Below are positions 1 through 8,393 of a DNA stretch of 64,000 bases, piece after piece. The first letter of the stretch is position 1. Each line of letters starts with the position of its first letter. The stretch is from Melghirimyces algeriensis (lineage in GTDB: Bacteria > Bacillota > Bacilli > Thermoactinomycetales > DSM-45169): contig NZ_FXTI01000003.1 of the NCBI RefSeq assembly GCF_900182565.1, forward strand, positions 273,893 to 337,892, read 5' to 3'. Position numbers and translations under genes: made by a program. A model generated the notes under the pieces. It did not search any database. It was given only the letters and a program-made list of their open reading frames with translations, and was not told where the DNA came from.

Positions 1-188
1 TGTGATCAATATGCCCAGAGGAATTCGCATTAAACAATGTAAGCCCTACTGTTTTAAAAGAATCATTGCATAAGTATGGTGACTTTTTCCCCGGTTTTGA
101 AGCGGTTTCGGCAAACCGTGTGGCTCTCGCTTTCCGGAAGGGCGTGGAGGGAGCTCAGACGGGACAAACCTATCAAGTATATTCATAA
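1..188 (+). pseudogene. C-terminal fragment of a short-chain dehydrogenase, frameshifted
   Basis: The window opens inside a coding region. In frame 2 it reads MPRGIRI (from 11) and then jumps to frame 3, reading NNVSPTVLKESL and on to a stop at 186-188. The joined product PRGIRI-NNVSP is the conserved SDR segment after the catalytic YxxxK region, so this is the last ~60 residues of an SDR-type oxidoreductase. The frames join if one A is removed from the run at 32-34. The gene is therefore broken, or the assembly has a one-base insertion there. The 5' part lies outside the window. A terminator follows 15 bases after the stop. Confidence 0.6.
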
Positions 189-203
189 GAGTATTTATGA
201 AAA

Positions 204-230
204 AAAGACCATCACCATCAGATGGTCTTT
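204..230. terminator. Rho-independent terminator
   Basis: A 10-bp perfect stem (AAAGACCATC / GATGGTCTTT) with a 7-nt loop is followed by a run of T at 228-235. It lies just after the SDR fragment and probably ends its transcript. Confidence 0.85.
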
Positions 231-275
231 TTTTTGTTTAACAAGGTATGTTCCTACATCTTCTCGATCTAATGA

Positions 276-440
276 TCAATTGTCCCAAAACGATGCCAAA
301 ACAAGGAAACCTGTAGCGAAAGGTAATTGGGAGGGGGTTTAACCCAGCAAACATTGCTACCACTCCTAGTGCAGAACCTGTAGCTCTTTGCTTCCCCAAT
401 GGTTTATTTAAGGAATTCCCACTTTTAGAACGTTTGACAT
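276..440 (-). pseudogene. Relic of a membrane transporter C-terminus
   Basis: On the minus strand the translation reads KPLGKQRATGSALGVVAMF, then AGLNPLPITFATGFLVL and ASFWDN followed by a TGA at 276-278. Two frames must be joined by a single-base shift near 310. The hydrophobic stretch resembles the last helix of a permease of MFS type. There is no N-terminal part, no ribosome site and no start, so it cannot be a working gene. The family assignment is tentative. Confidence 0.3.
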
Positions 441-484
441 CCAGGTAGGGTAAATGCTTAAATGAAATTATAATGATCGTTCTA
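434..484 (+). promoter_or_regulatory. Promoter and operator of the TetR gene
   Basis: TTGACA (434-439) and TTAAAT (458-463) are separated by 18 bp. Just downstream, 469-484 (TATAATGATCGTTCTA) is a degenerate inverted repeat around GATC. Its right half, GATCGTTCTA, is repeated exactly in front of the MFS gene at 1146-1155. This suggests that the TetR protein represses both itself and the transporter. Confidence 0.6.
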
Positions 485-508
485 TCTAAAGCGGGAGGAT
501 AGGTAAAA

Positions 509-1066
509 ATGAGCCGATCCATAAAAAAAGAGGCAATACTCGACACTGCTGAGTCACTGTTTTATGATCATGGGTTTCACGCCATAGGATTGAAAAAAAT
601 TCTTGAAGAGGCCAACGTAGCAATCATGACGCTTTACAACCATTTTTCATCCAAAGAACAACTGATAGAAGAGATTCTTAAAAGACGCGAATCACAATAT
701 TGGTTATACCTTGATTCATTTGTTGAAGAGGGCTCAGCGTCTCCTTTTTTACAAGTGGTAAAAGCACATGTCAACTGGTTAAATGATAAGGGAAAGAACG
801 GTTGTATGTTTCTACGGGCGATGGAAGAGTTTGCGGGAACAGACAATCAGATTGAAAACATAGCAAGAAATCATAAGAACAAATTGCTGAAATATTTACG
901 GGATCTTGGTCAGAAAAGCGGATATGCGAATGATGAAGATATTGCTTTTCAAATGACAGTATTATTAGAGGGGGCCACTTCGATGGCTGAAATTGTTGGA
1001 CCCCAACAAGCAGGAAAGCAAGCGATCTCTATGGCGCAATCGCTTTTAAACACGTGGAGAAGATAA
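509..1066 (+). CDS. TetR/AcrR family transcriptional repressor
   Basis: A 185-residue one-component DNA-binding regulator. Residues ~5-55 form the TetR helix-turn-helix (GFHAIGLKKIL, then ANVAIMTLYNHFSSKEQL), and the rest is the all-helical ligand-binding and dimer domain. The ribosome site is GGGAGG, 14 bases before the ATG. It is followed 105 bp later by an MFS transporter gene on the same strand. Shared operator halves (GATCGTTCTA) before both genes suggest that it controls its own synthesis and that of the pump. The ligand cannot be read from sequence. Confidence 0.92.
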   Translation: MSRSIKKEAILDTAESLFYDHGFHAIGLKKILEEANVAIMTLYNHFSSKEQLIEEILKRRESQYWLYLDSFVEEGSASPFLQVVKAHVNWLNDKGKNGCMFLRAMEEFAGTDNQIENIARNHKNKLLKYLRDLGQKSGYANDEDIAFQMTVLLEGATSMAEIVGPQQAGKQAISMAQSLLNTWRR

Positions 1067-1139
1067 ATATCGTATGAGAGTATGCGGTTGGCGACGCATT
1101 GTGAGTGAAAGGACACTCACAATTTCTTCACACCAATAA

Positions 1140-1155
1140 TAGAAAGATCGTTCTA
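1140..1155 (+). promoter_or_regulatory. TetR-type palindromic operator before the MFS gene
   Basis: TAGAAAGATCGTTCTA is a 16-bp palindrome with one mismatched base pair. It lies 16 bp before the MFS start codon and shares its right half with the site at 475-484. A weak hairpin (GTGAGTG / CACTCAC, 1101-1120) precedes it and may attenuate read-through from the tetR gene. Confidence 0.65.
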
Positions 1156-1171
1156 TATAAGAGGTGGAGAT

Positions 1172-2290
1172 ATGAGAAACATTGTCTGCCCTGGTATTGC
1201 CATGATTGGCGTTTCCTATGCCTTTGCCCGGTTTAGTTTTGGACTATTTTTGCCAGAAATCTCGAATACCCTTGGGTTAACTGAGGCAAGCTCAGGATTT
1301 ATTGGTTCTGTTGCCTATGTCGCTTATTGTATCGCTCTTCTAACATCATCGTTATTGATTCAGAAAAGCGGGCAAAACATAACCATTCGTTTAGCAGGTA
1401 TAAGCGCGGTACTTGGCATGGTTGGTATCGCACTTTCACCGAACACTATTGTTCTGGCAGGCAGTGTCTTTCTCGCTGGACTAAGCACTGGCTGGGCTTC
1501 CCCTGCTTTTGGCAATGTTGCTGCGAACGAACTAAATAAACAGGATAGAGATCGCGGCAATACGTGGATTAACACTGGCACGAGTTTTGGAATCATTTTA
1601 TCGGGGCCAATTGCTTTGGTTTTTACTGAATACTGGCGATTATCTTATACACTGTTCGCAATCATCGCTCTTGCAGTTTTGATATGGAACGCAAAGGCAA
1701 TCCCGATGCGAAAGCCGAAAACCACATCTTTTTCATTCAGAAAACCAATGAAGTTGTGGAATAAAAGTGATCGGCTTATTCTGGCTTCCTTTCTTATTGG
1801 CATTAGTTCCTCGATTTATTGGGCGTTCTCTAGAAGCTTTCTTGCACTGGAACACAACGTTTCGTATACTGTATCCATTTGGTTTTGGATGATTATGGGG
1901 GTTTCCGGAATTGTTGGTGGTTCAGCAGGAGGATTCATTCAACGCGTGGGAATACAATGTGCATATCGAATTGGAGTATCCTTAATGATTACTTCTGTTG
2001 CTCTTTTAACGGTTCCTCATTTATCGTTTAGCTTTCTTTCTGCAATCCTATTTGGGATCACTTATATTTTTTTGACGGGTGTATTCATTGTCTGGGGGAC
2101 GCGGCTTTTCCCGAAAAATCCGTCCATAGGGATTAGTCTTTCCTTTTTATTATTAGGGTTAGGGCAATTTGTGGGAACATCCGTTGCCGGAAGCGTCATT
2201 GAGTTCTCCTCGTATACAGCGGCTTTCCTCCTTTTTTCGTTTATCGGACTGATTGGATTGCTTGTACGAGTAAAACAGTTACATGTATAG
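1172..2290 (+). CDS. MFS transporter, YbfB-like
   Basis: A 372-residue integral membrane protein with about 12 hydrophobic helices, in the range of a short MFS permease. The N-terminus (GVSYAFARFSFGLFLPEI) resembles the YbfB/YjiJ branch of the superfamily. The ribosome site is GAGGTGGAG, close to the ATG. It sits downstream of a TetR repressor and shares an operator with it, so it is probably an inducible efflux pump or an uptake carrier for the repressor's ligand. The substrate is unknown. Confidence 0.85.
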   Translation: MRNIVCPGIAMIGVSYAFARFSFGLFLPEISNTLGLTEASSGFIGSVAYVAYCIALLTSSLLIQKSGQNITIRLAGISAVLGMVGIALSPNTIVLAGSVFLAGLSTGWASPAFGNVAANELNKQDRDRGNTWINTGTSFGIILSGPIALVFTEYWRLSYTLFAIIALAVLIWNAKAIPMRKPKTTSFSFRKPMKLWNKSDRLILASFLIGISSSIYWAFSRSFLALEHNVSYTVSIWFWMIMGVSGIVGGSAGGFIQRVGIQCAYRIGVSLMITSVALLTVPHLSFSFLSAILFGITYIFLTGVFIVWGTRLFPKNPSIGISLSFLLLGLGQFVGTSVAGSVIEFSSYTAAFLLFSFIGLIGLLVRVKQLHV

Positions 2291-2324
2291 AAGGAGAGGT
2301 TATTTGACCGAGAAATAAAAAATG

Positions 2325-2362
2325 AAACCTAAAACCAACCTGTGAAGGTTGGTTTTAGGTTT
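2325..2362. terminator. Bidirectional terminator between convergent genes
   Basis: A 16-bp perfect stem (2325-2340 / 2347-2362) with a 6-nt loop lies between the MFS gene (plus) and the PepSY gene (minus). The stem sequence starts with AAA and ends with TTT, so it can work in both directions. Confidence 0.85.
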
Positions 2363-2399
2363 CCTGGATAGAGTTTTTAGTTACCATTTTTTGATGGCA

Positions 2400-3773
2400 T
2401 CATCCAATCCACTGCTTTAGAATTGGAACTCTCCGAATGATTAACCAATCTATGGACAACACAAGGAGCAAAGAGAGCCCAACCATTGGAAAAAGGATCC
2501 CTAATGCAACCACAAGCATGCTGACAACTTTGACGAGTTTAAAGTTTTTGGGGAGAGGAGGGGCTCCCAGTCGGTTGCTCGGTTTTCTTTTCCACCACAT
2601 CACAACACCGGTAAATGCGATGACTACAATTCCGATGCAGACGATCAATCCACCAAGTTGGTTTAGAAACCCAAAATGGGTGCCTTTGTGAAGGGTAATC
2701 CCGGTCGCGATGAGTTTCGCCATTGGACCGTAGTCGTCAAACCGATAATCATCGAGCACCTTTCCACTGTATTGGTCCAAATGTAATGTGGCTTCGTCCG
2801 TGGATTTATCAGGGAAGACGGAGATGGTGTAACCCCCTTTTTGCCCCTTTGGAAAATAGACATCATAACCGGGGTGAACGTGACGAGTATCGGCGATCTT
2901 TACGACCTTGTCGATTGAAATGGGAGAAGCTTTGTAATCATTGGATTGAGGAGCGGGCCGTTGTTCGGCTGCCCACGGAACGTCAGCCACATTCTTGGAA
3001 GGAACCGTTGATTCAGGTTTTTCTCCAAACCAAATGGCGGCCGGATATCCGATACCTGCTTCCGTCCCCAGCCTTTGAACCTGCTCTCCCCAAAATCCGG
3101 ACCAGGGTAGACCCGTAAGGATGAGAAAAGCGATTCCCAACGACAGCCAAAACGCCGGAACGGCATGGAGATCCCGCCAAAACGTTCGTTTTCCTGTCTT
3201 CAGCCGGGGAAGCAGGGTCCCGAACACTCCGAATCGCCCCCGTGGCCACCAAAGATACACACCAGTGATCAGGAGGATGAGTCCCCAACAGGCTGCCAGT
3301 TCCACCAGTCGGTCTCCCCATGTCCCGGCCATCAATTCCCCATGGATTTTTTCCAATTGATCCATCAAACGACTGTCGTCGTTCAGTTCCCCTAAGATGG
3401 CTCCATTGTACGGATTGACAAAAACGGTAAGGGACTTTCCTCCATCCACGATCCCCACTTCGGATGACCGATTCGCCTCCTCAGGGGGGCGGTACCGGGT
3501 GACCTGTGCATCCGGATACGCCTGTTTCACTTGATTGATTTGGTCAGAGGGCGTCCATTCCTTTCTTTCCACCTGTACCTGATACAGATCCTTGTACATC
3601 ATGGATTCAATTTGAGACTTGAAAAGGTAGATACCACCGGTTATCGCCAACATGACCAAGAGCGGGGCGAAAATCATTCCGGCATAGAAATGCCAGCGCC
3701 AGATCGCCCGGAAGAGCTCTTGAGATCGGCTTGGTTGAATGGAATCTTTGGATTGAGGTTGAGAAAAGCCCAT
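2400..3773 (-). CDS. PepSY-associated transmembrane protein
   Basis: A 457-residue membrane protein of the PepSY-TM family, often linked to reductive iron or metal uptake and to flavin-dependent transmembrane electron transfer. Helix 1 follows the IWRWHFYAGMIFAPLL motif (~residues 20-45). More helices lie near 155-178, 205-228 and 375-395, and a PepSY-like extracytoplasmic segment follows helix 1. I chose the ATG at 3773 because AAAGGAG lies at the right distance before it; an ATG 18 bases upstream includes that ribosome site in the coding frame. Its partner in metal handling is not visible here. Confidence 0.8.
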   Translation of the reverse strand: MGFSQPQSKDSIQPSRSQELFRAIWRWHFYAGMIFAPLLVMLAITGGIYLFKSQIESMMYKDLYQVQVERKEWTPSDQINQVKQAYPDAQVTRYRPPEEANRSSEVGIVDGGKSLTVFVNPYNGAILGELNDDSRLMDQLEKIHGELMAGTWGDRLVELAACWGLILLITGVYLWWPRGRFGVFGTLLPRLKTGKRTFWRDLHAVPAFWLSLGIAFLILTGLPWSGFWGEQVQRLGTEAGIGYPAAIWFGEKPESTVPSKNVADVPWAAEQRPAPQSNDYKASPISIDKVVKIADTRHVHPGYDVYFPKGQKGGYTISVFPDKSTDEATLHLDQYSGKVLDDYRFDDYGPMAKLIATGITLHKGTHFGFLNQLGGLIVCIGIVVIAFTGVVMWWKRKPSNRLGAPPLPKNFKLVKVVSMLVVALGILFPMVGLSLLLVLSIDWLIIRRVPILKQWIG

Positions 3774-3823
3774 CAGTGCGACTCCTTTCAATGTTGTTCA
3801 TGATTTTCGCGATTTTTTGTGAT

Positions 3824-3928
3824 TTAGTCGAGTATTACTTCATCCTCGACGTTCATGGGCTTTCCCTCGTGGCCAATGGTGACTGCGAGGGTGGTGGAAC
3901 TCCCGGCTTTTAGTCTGTTCTGGTTCAT
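3824..3928 (-). pseudogene. Possible relic of a YtkA/CopC-like small protein
   Basis: A 34-residue frame upstream of the PepSY gene contains LAVTIGHEGKPMNVEDEV. This resembles the core strand of YtkA/CopC-type beta-sandwich proteins that often sit beside PepSY genes. It is far shorter than that family. It may be the remains of a partner gene or a chance frame. The rest of 3929-4060 shows nothing I can name. Confidence 0.2.
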
Positions 3929-4064
3929 TGCCGCATCCCATAATGTCTCAAGACTTCTGCCTGGATTCGTTCATTGCATGTTGTGACTGTGACAAAAAAT
4001 CACATACAGACTCATAGCATTATACCTTCATTTATAGAGGTAAATAGACTTTATATACGAAAAA

Positions 4065-4094
4065 AGCGTGACACTATGTTGATAGTATCACGCT
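4065..4094 (-). terminator. Terminator after the 74-codon frame
   Basis: A 13-bp stem (AGCGTGACACTAT / ATAGTATCACGCT) with one mismatch is followed on the minus strand by five T. It begins right at the stop codon of the small frame 4093-4317, which supports that frame being transcribed. Confidence 0.6.
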
Positions 4095-4317
4095 AATCTC
4101 TTGGATCACTCTTCGCTTTCCTCTGGGCAATTTTAACAATCAAGTTTAGCAAAGATGTTTGGGCACGCCGAAGCATTGCTACATTCGCAATGAGGTACCC
4201 TATCTTTCGTAATTCTCTGAGGATAGAACTAGGCCAAATCCAATTTATGATGCATTTGGTGGGATATATGAAGTAAATTAAAAGATTGTATATAATTTTT
4301 TGTATTCCTCTTCCCAT
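4093..4317 (-). CDS. Small hypothetical protein
   Basis: A 74-residue frame with a hydrophobic first half (KIIYNLLIYFIYPTKCIINWIW) and a basic second half (LRRAQ, RKAKSDPRD). I do not recognise it. AAAGGA abuts the ATG too closely for a normal ribosome site, which lowers confidence. The main support is the terminator that begins at its stop codon. It could be the tail of a decayed membrane protein. Confidence 0.3.
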   Translation of the reverse strand: MGRGIQKIIYNLLIYFIYPTKCIINWIWPSSILRELRKIGYLIANVAMLRRAQTSLLNLIVKIAQRKAKSDPRD

Positions 4318-4533
4318 TCCTTTGTTTACTGACAGAGATAGAAGGAATCGATTCCGGTATACAAAAAGAACCGATATTATACAGTAACCACTATACTGGC
4401 AGACCTTTTTTTCACCTGAAAAATTGTTTATTTTAATTGAATGTTTATGGTTGTAAAATATATTTTTTAATATTATAATCTAGTGCGTAAACGATATTTT
4501 TTAACCATCTTAAGAAAGCAGGAGGTTGAATCT

Positions 4534-5310
4534 ATGAAAAAATGGCTGAATTGGTCTCTAGTGTTGGGTCTGACGGTTGCTGCGTTCAGTCTCTTTCCCG
4601 CAACTACAAAAGCGGCAGATGATGATGAAGTTCTCCATGAAACCATCGTAGTGGAAGCCGGGAAAACCTTCGATGGTGAAGGGCAGAGGTATATTGCCGG
4701 ACCCGAATTGGGAGACGGCAGCCAGGATGAAGATCAAAAACCACTCTTTAGGCTGGAGGAAGGCGCCACTTTGAAAAACGTGGTACTCGGTGCTCCAGCT
4801 GCGGATGGGGTTCATTGCTACGGTGATTGCCTTGTTGAAAATGTCGTGTGGGAAGATATCGGTGAAGATGCGCTGACGGTGAAAAAAGAGGGAACGGTGA
4901 CCATTAAAGGCGGTTCGGCACAAAAAGGCGATGACAAAATATTCCAGATCAACGCCCCGTCCACCTTCAAGGTATATAATTTCAAAGGGGATAACGCCGG
5001 AAAATTCATTCGCCAAAATGGTGGAACCAAATATAAAGTATCTGTTTATATTGAAAATTGCACCATCACCAATATGAAAGAGGCCATTTTCAGAACGGAC
5101 AGCAACACCAGTGAAGTGACCATGGTCAATACCAAATACGGAAACGTGGGAGAAAAATGGATAGGAGTCAAACACGTCACCGAAAGAGGCAATACGGACA
5201 TCGGTAACAACATGGAAGAAGCCTCGGAAGTTCAAAAAAAAGAGAAAGAAGACTCAGAATTTAAAGAGAAAGGGTTCCTTTCCAGTATCATGGGATGGTT
5301 GGGCATCTGA
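4534..5310 (+). CDS. Secreted pectate lyase, polysaccharide lyase family 3
   Basis: 258 residues. A signal peptide (MKKWLNWSLVLGLTVAAFSL, cut near TTKAA) leads into a PL3 single-domain right-handed beta-helix. Such enzymes cleave polygalacturonate by beta-elimination and need calcium. Family features seen are the start TIVVEAGKTFDGEGQRY, the Cys pair in VHCYGDCLVENVVWEDIGEDAL, and a KGGSAQKGDDKIFQ strand. The ATG at 4534 has AGCAGGAGG at 4518-4525; a GTG further up at 4483 lacks a ribosome site. The C-terminus ends in a short Lys/Glu-rich linker plus FLSSIMGWLGI. It stands alone, followed by a strong terminator. Confidence 0.92.
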   Translation: MKKWLNWSLVLGLTVAAFSLFPATTKAADDDEVLHETIVVEAGKTFDGEGQRYIAGPELGDGSQDEDQKPLFRLEEGATLKNVVLGAPAADGVHCYGDCLVENVVWEDIGEDALTVKKEGTVTIKGGSAQKGDDKIFQINAPSTFKVYNFKGDNAGKFIRQNGGTKYKVSVYIENCTITNMKEAIFRTDSNTSEVTMVNTKYGNVGEKWIGVKHVTERGNTDIGNNMEEASEVQKKEKEDSEFKEKGFLSSIMGWLGI

Positions 5311-5337
5311 TCTCGGATTGTTTAACCATGGGTTTGT

Positions 5338-5381
5338 ATTCCCACTTTCGAGCGTCGAAAATGACGCTCGAAAGTGGGAAT
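5338..5381. terminator. Terminator after the pectate lyase gene
   Basis: A 19-bp perfect stem (5338-5356 / 5363-5381) with a 6-nt loop. The interval 5382-5618 holds no convincing gene. Confidence 0.8.
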
Positions 5382-5618
5382 TTGTTTGTTATGAACGTCG
5401 GCCTGAACTTCTTGATTACTGGGTAACTTAACTGATAAAAAAGAGTTATCCAGTAAAAACTCAAGATTAAAATGAAAAGTGATCCAAGGAAAATCAAAAA
5501 GGAGAGAACCACCTCACTAGAGGGGACCTATCTAATATGGTTTCTTCGTAAAAAAATTTCAATAAACTAGTTTGCGAGTCAAATAAATAAGTGATAAATT
5601 TTCCAAAAAAGTGGCATA

Positions 5619-6812
5619 TCATGTCTGGCTGCTTTTTGCTTGAACCTCACGAACCCCTACAATGGTAATGAAGATAACGGATATTGTAGCAGCTGCACAC
5701 ATCATTCCAATTTCAAAAAAGCCATTTTGTGTGAGTAATATTGCAGCAATTGTTGATAGCAGACTAGAACCAATGTACATAGCAGAGCTATTCAGTGACA
5801 CTACCGTTCCCCGTGCATCAGGGTTTAATTCAGATATCAAGGCCGTGAACGCGGATTGTCCGACTCCAAAGAATGTTGCCCAAAGTATATGGATTGTAAT
5901 CGCCAACCATAAAATCTGTGTAAACAGAGAAAGAGACAGTACAGAAACGGATACCAAAAGGCTCGCGAGAACAAACACCGTTTTCTTGCTCCATCTGTCT
6001 GAAGCCTCTCCTCCCAATATACTCCCAACGACGCTTCCAATTCCTGCAATCATAAGAATCATCCCTGTTTGTCCGGCAGTCAAATCGAAAAAGGTGTAGT
6101 AATAGACGCCTATTAAAACAAACATCCCCTGTAAACCGCCGAAGTACAACAGAGAAGCAAGCAGAGAAAGGAAAACTGCAGAATTGGACAGCACGAAGTG
6201 GAATTGTTTAGACAATGATTGGAATGTTTCCTTGGACTCTGTTTTTGCTGAATAAGAAGGAAGGATTTTTTTAGCTAGAAAAAATGTGATGAAAGAGAGG
6301 ATGGCGATCACCCAGAAAGACCAGCTCCAACTCCCTAGTTCAGCGATGTACCCAGCTAGCGGAACCCCAATAACTGCCGAAGAAATCAAGGCTGCAGTAA
6401 CAATCCCCATCGCTTTCCCACGCTGTTCGTAGGAGTAGGAATCTCCCACAATGGAATAGACACTCGGTTCAATCATCCCTGCTCCTATTCCAGATAGAAC
6501 ACGGAAAAGAATCAAGGTAACAAATGTTTTACTGAAACCTACAAGGGCAGTTGCAATTGAAAAGACCAGCAATCCCAAGCATAACATCTTTTTTCGATCC
6601 CACCGATCAGAAACAGCTCCCATTATTGGAGCGGAAACAGCATACGCGATGGCATAGCTGGCATAAAGGAGACCGCCAAGCTTTAAAGGCATATCAGTGT
6701 TCCTCGAAATCTCAGGTAACAAAGGTACCGTAACCATGGAATCAAAACCTACCAAAAATGAACAAAAAGCCAGTATAGAAAGAATGGTCTTAGACGGCCG
6801 ATTTGTGCTCAT
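5619..6812 (-). CDS. MFS drug-efflux-type transporter
   Basis: 397 residues with ~12 helices. The motif between helices 2 and 3 (GAVSDRWDRKKMLCLG) is the classic MFS signature A, and the protein resembles DHA1-type multidrug pumps such as Blt/Bmr. The start at 6812 has TTTTTGGAGGTTGAATCA before it; a longer reading to 6944 would run through the promoter and the merR terminator. It lies downstream of a merR gene on the same strand and has a MerR-type promoter, as in the Bmr/BmrR and Blt/BltR pairs. Confidence 0.88.
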   Translation of the reverse strand: MSTNRPSKTILSILAFCSFLVGFDSMVTVPLLPEISRNTDMPLKLGGLLYASYAIAYAVSAPIMGAVSDRWDRKKMLCLGLLVFSIATALVGFSKTFVTLILFRVLSGIGAGMIEPSVYSIVGDSYSYEQRGKAMGIVTAALISSAVIGVPLAGYIAELGSWSWSFWVIAILSFITFFLAKKILPSYSAKTESKETFQSLSKQFHFVLSNSAVFLSLLASLLYFGGLQGMFVLIGVYYYTFFDLTAGQTGMILMIAGIGSVVGSILGGEASDRWSKKTVFVLASLLVSVSVLSLSLFTQILWLAITIHILWATFFGVGQSAFTALISELNPDARGTVVSLNSSAMYIGSSLLSTIAAILLTQNGFFEIGMMCAAATISVIFITIVGVREVQAKSSQT

Positions 6813-6851
6813 TGATTCAACCTCCAAAAAATTAAATCCAATACTTCCTTC

Positions 6852-6883
6852 ACTGTAAACCCTGACACCAATGTTAGGGTCAA
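6852..6883 (-). promoter_or_regulatory. MerR-type promoter with long spacer and operator
   Basis: On the minus strand, TTGACC (6878-6883) and TACAGT (6852-6857) are separated by 20 bp instead of 17. The spacer carries the dyad ACCCTnACA-4-TGTnAGGGT (6859-6880). This is the normal architecture of MerR-activated promoters, in which the bound regulator twists the DNA to realign the two boxes. Confidence 0.8.
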
Positions 6884-6891
6884 GGTTTTTA

Positions 6892-6934
6892 CCAATAAAA
6901 GCAGCCTTCCAGTTGGGAAGGCTGCTTTTATTGG
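6892..6934 (-). terminator. Hairpin between merR and MFS genes
   Basis: A 19-bp perfect stem (6892-6910 / 6916-6934) overlaps the merR stop codon. It would limit read-through into the MFS gene, leaving that gene to its own MerR-activated promoter. Confidence 0.7.
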
Positions 6935-7311
6935 CTGTCTTCATATTCTTTTATTCTCTCTTCTATACTGTAAATGCTTTCTTGCAGTCGTTTCTTCACA
7001 TCCAGTAACAGATGTAATTGATCATCAACTTCACGCAAACGGTTGCGATAAAGGTCTAATAATTCTTCACACAGATCATCTTCTTCTGGAACCTGATGAT
7101 GGTCTTTACAACGGAGGATCTGTTCAATCTGTTTACTGTTTAGTCCCAATCCCAAGTACAGTTGAATTAAACGTACACGCTCAACACTTGATTCATCAAA
7201 AGATCGATAGCCATTTTCCAATCGCTTGGCGTGTAAAAGGTTTTGTTTGTCATAATAGCGTAACGAACGAACGCTAACACCCGTTTTTTTCGACAATTCT
7301 CCTATACGCAT
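6928..7311 (-). CDS. MerR family transcriptional activator
   Basis: 127 residues. The N-terminal winged helix reads MRIGELSKKTGVSVRSLRYYDKQ, the standard MerR start. It is followed by GYRSFDESSVERVRLIQLY and a long dimerisation helix to the C-terminus. There is no separate ligand domain and no cysteine metal-binding loop of the MerR/CueR type, so it resembles small drug- or solvent-responsive members. It probably activates the adjacent MFS gene through the 20-bp-spacer promoter at 6852-6883. Confidence 0.9.
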   Translation of the reverse strand: MRIGELSKKTGVSVRSLRYYDKQNLLHAKRLENGYRSFDESSVERVRLIQLYLGLGLNSKQIEQILRCKDHHQVPEEDDLCEELLDLYRNRLREVDDQLHLLLDVKKRLQESIYSIEERIKEYEDSQ

Positions 7312-7421
7312 CGTTTAACCCTTTCATTGCTGATCTATTTATTGGTAGAAGCCATTTAAAGCTGTAGGTAGCGCTACAACGAATGATTAGGAGCAATCAC
7401 CCATGAGAGAGAATGGAAGTA

Positions 7422-8276
7422 TCAAAGTTTGCTCACTCTGATTGATTGTAAAAAATGAATAAACCTTCTCAGGCTTTGAGATTGCTTTTTTCTGTACGGG
7501 ACAACAAAATGGATCTTGATTGTTTCAGGCAGTTCTTGATATTGAACAGTGTCTGTTTCTTTTCGACTATAAGCAACGTCTGCAGGCAGGATACTGATTC
7601 CCAATCCATTATGAACCGCTTGCAGAATGGATTCAAGCGAATCAAACTCCAGCAATGATGACGTTTTTAAGCCGTGCTCTTTGGTAAAACCCAGCGTTTT
7701 TCGTCTGTAAATGCAATTTGGATCGCTATGAACCAGCAATGCTTGCCCCTTTTGCTTTTCAATTGGATGATGTTTCGGTGAGATGAGTACAATTTTCTCA
7801 ACATAACTATAGACGGTTTCAAATGGGAAATGATCCGTTCCGCTTAAAAAAACTCCATCAATTTCTCCGTAAGAGAGCATTTCCAGTAATCTTTGTTTAC
7901 GATTCATTCTTACTTTGACATCAATGTGTTGATGTTCCCTCAAAAAAAATGAAAACAGTTGAGGAATTTTAATGGCAGAAATCGTTTGTGATGCACCAAT
8001 GGTTAATGTTTCCCTCCATTTTTGAGGGTTTATCCTTGACTTGGCTTCGTCCATTAACCGCATAATACGATTGGTATATTCGAATAAAACAGCCCCCTCC
8101 TCGGTCAATGTAACGCCTTGATTGTTACGCATAAATAATTTGACGCCTAGTTCATTCTCCAAAAACTTCATTCGTTGACTGACATTGGGTTGTACATAGC
8201 CCAGTTGTTCAGCCGCTTTCGATACGGATTGCAACTCTGCTACATGTTTAAAAATCCACAAATCTCGGCTTTCCAA
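7422..8276 (-). CDS. LysR family transcriptional regulator
   Basis: 284 residues. The N-terminal HTH (LQSVSKAAEQLGYVQPNVSQRMKFLENELGVKLF) is typical LysR, and the rest is the periplasmic-binding-like effector domain. The start is TTG at 8276 with GGAGGAG before it. It is divergent from an SDR gene at 8394, and a 23-bp palindrome (8293-8315) lies between them. A 14-base core of that palindrome recurs at 18387-18400 before a LysE-type exporter, so the regulon may extend there. Confidence 0.92.
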   Translation of the reverse strand: MESRDLWIFKHVAELQSVSKAAEQLGYVQPNVSQRMKFLENELGVKLFMRNNQGVTLTEEGAVLFEYTNRIMRLMDEAKSRINPQKWRETLTIGASQTISAIKIPQLFSFFLREHQHIDVKVRMNRKQRLLEMLSYGEIDGVFLSGTDHFPFETVYSYVEKIVLISPKHHPIEKQKGQALLVHSDPNCIYRRKTLGFTKEHGLKTSSLLEFDSLESILQAVHNGLGISILPADVAYSRKETDTVQYQELPETIKIHFVVPYRKKQSQSLRRFIHFLQSIRVSKL

Positions 8277-8292
8277 GGTAAGACTCCTCCAT

Positions 8293-8315
8293 GGGTATCA
8301 TTTTAAATGATACCC
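8293..8315. promoter_or_regulatory. LysR operator palindrome
   Basis: GGGTATCATTT/TAAATGATACCC is a 23-bp palindrome centred between the divergent lysR and SDR genes, 17 bp from the lysR start. It contains a T-N11-A LysR-type core. Confidence 0.7.
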
Positions 8316-8393
8316 CTTTTATTACTGAGTATTATACTCTTCAAACGCGGGAAGGTATAATGGAAGATATTAAACTTAGTAAGGAGGTTTGAT

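Noticed and set aside
330..360. GGGGGTTTAACCCAGCAA as a Tn3-like end
   Set aside because: It looked like a GGGG-type repeat, but it reads as coding sequence of the transporter relic (AMFAGLNPL) and has no partner.
4558..5235. Long minus-strand open frame across the pectate lyase
   Set aside because: It lies opposite a clear gene with signal peptide, ribosome site and family motifs. It has no ribosome site and no recognisable domain.
5288..5512. 74-codon minus-strand frame after the pectate lyase
   Set aside because: It runs through a 19-bp terminator stem and lacks a ribosome site.
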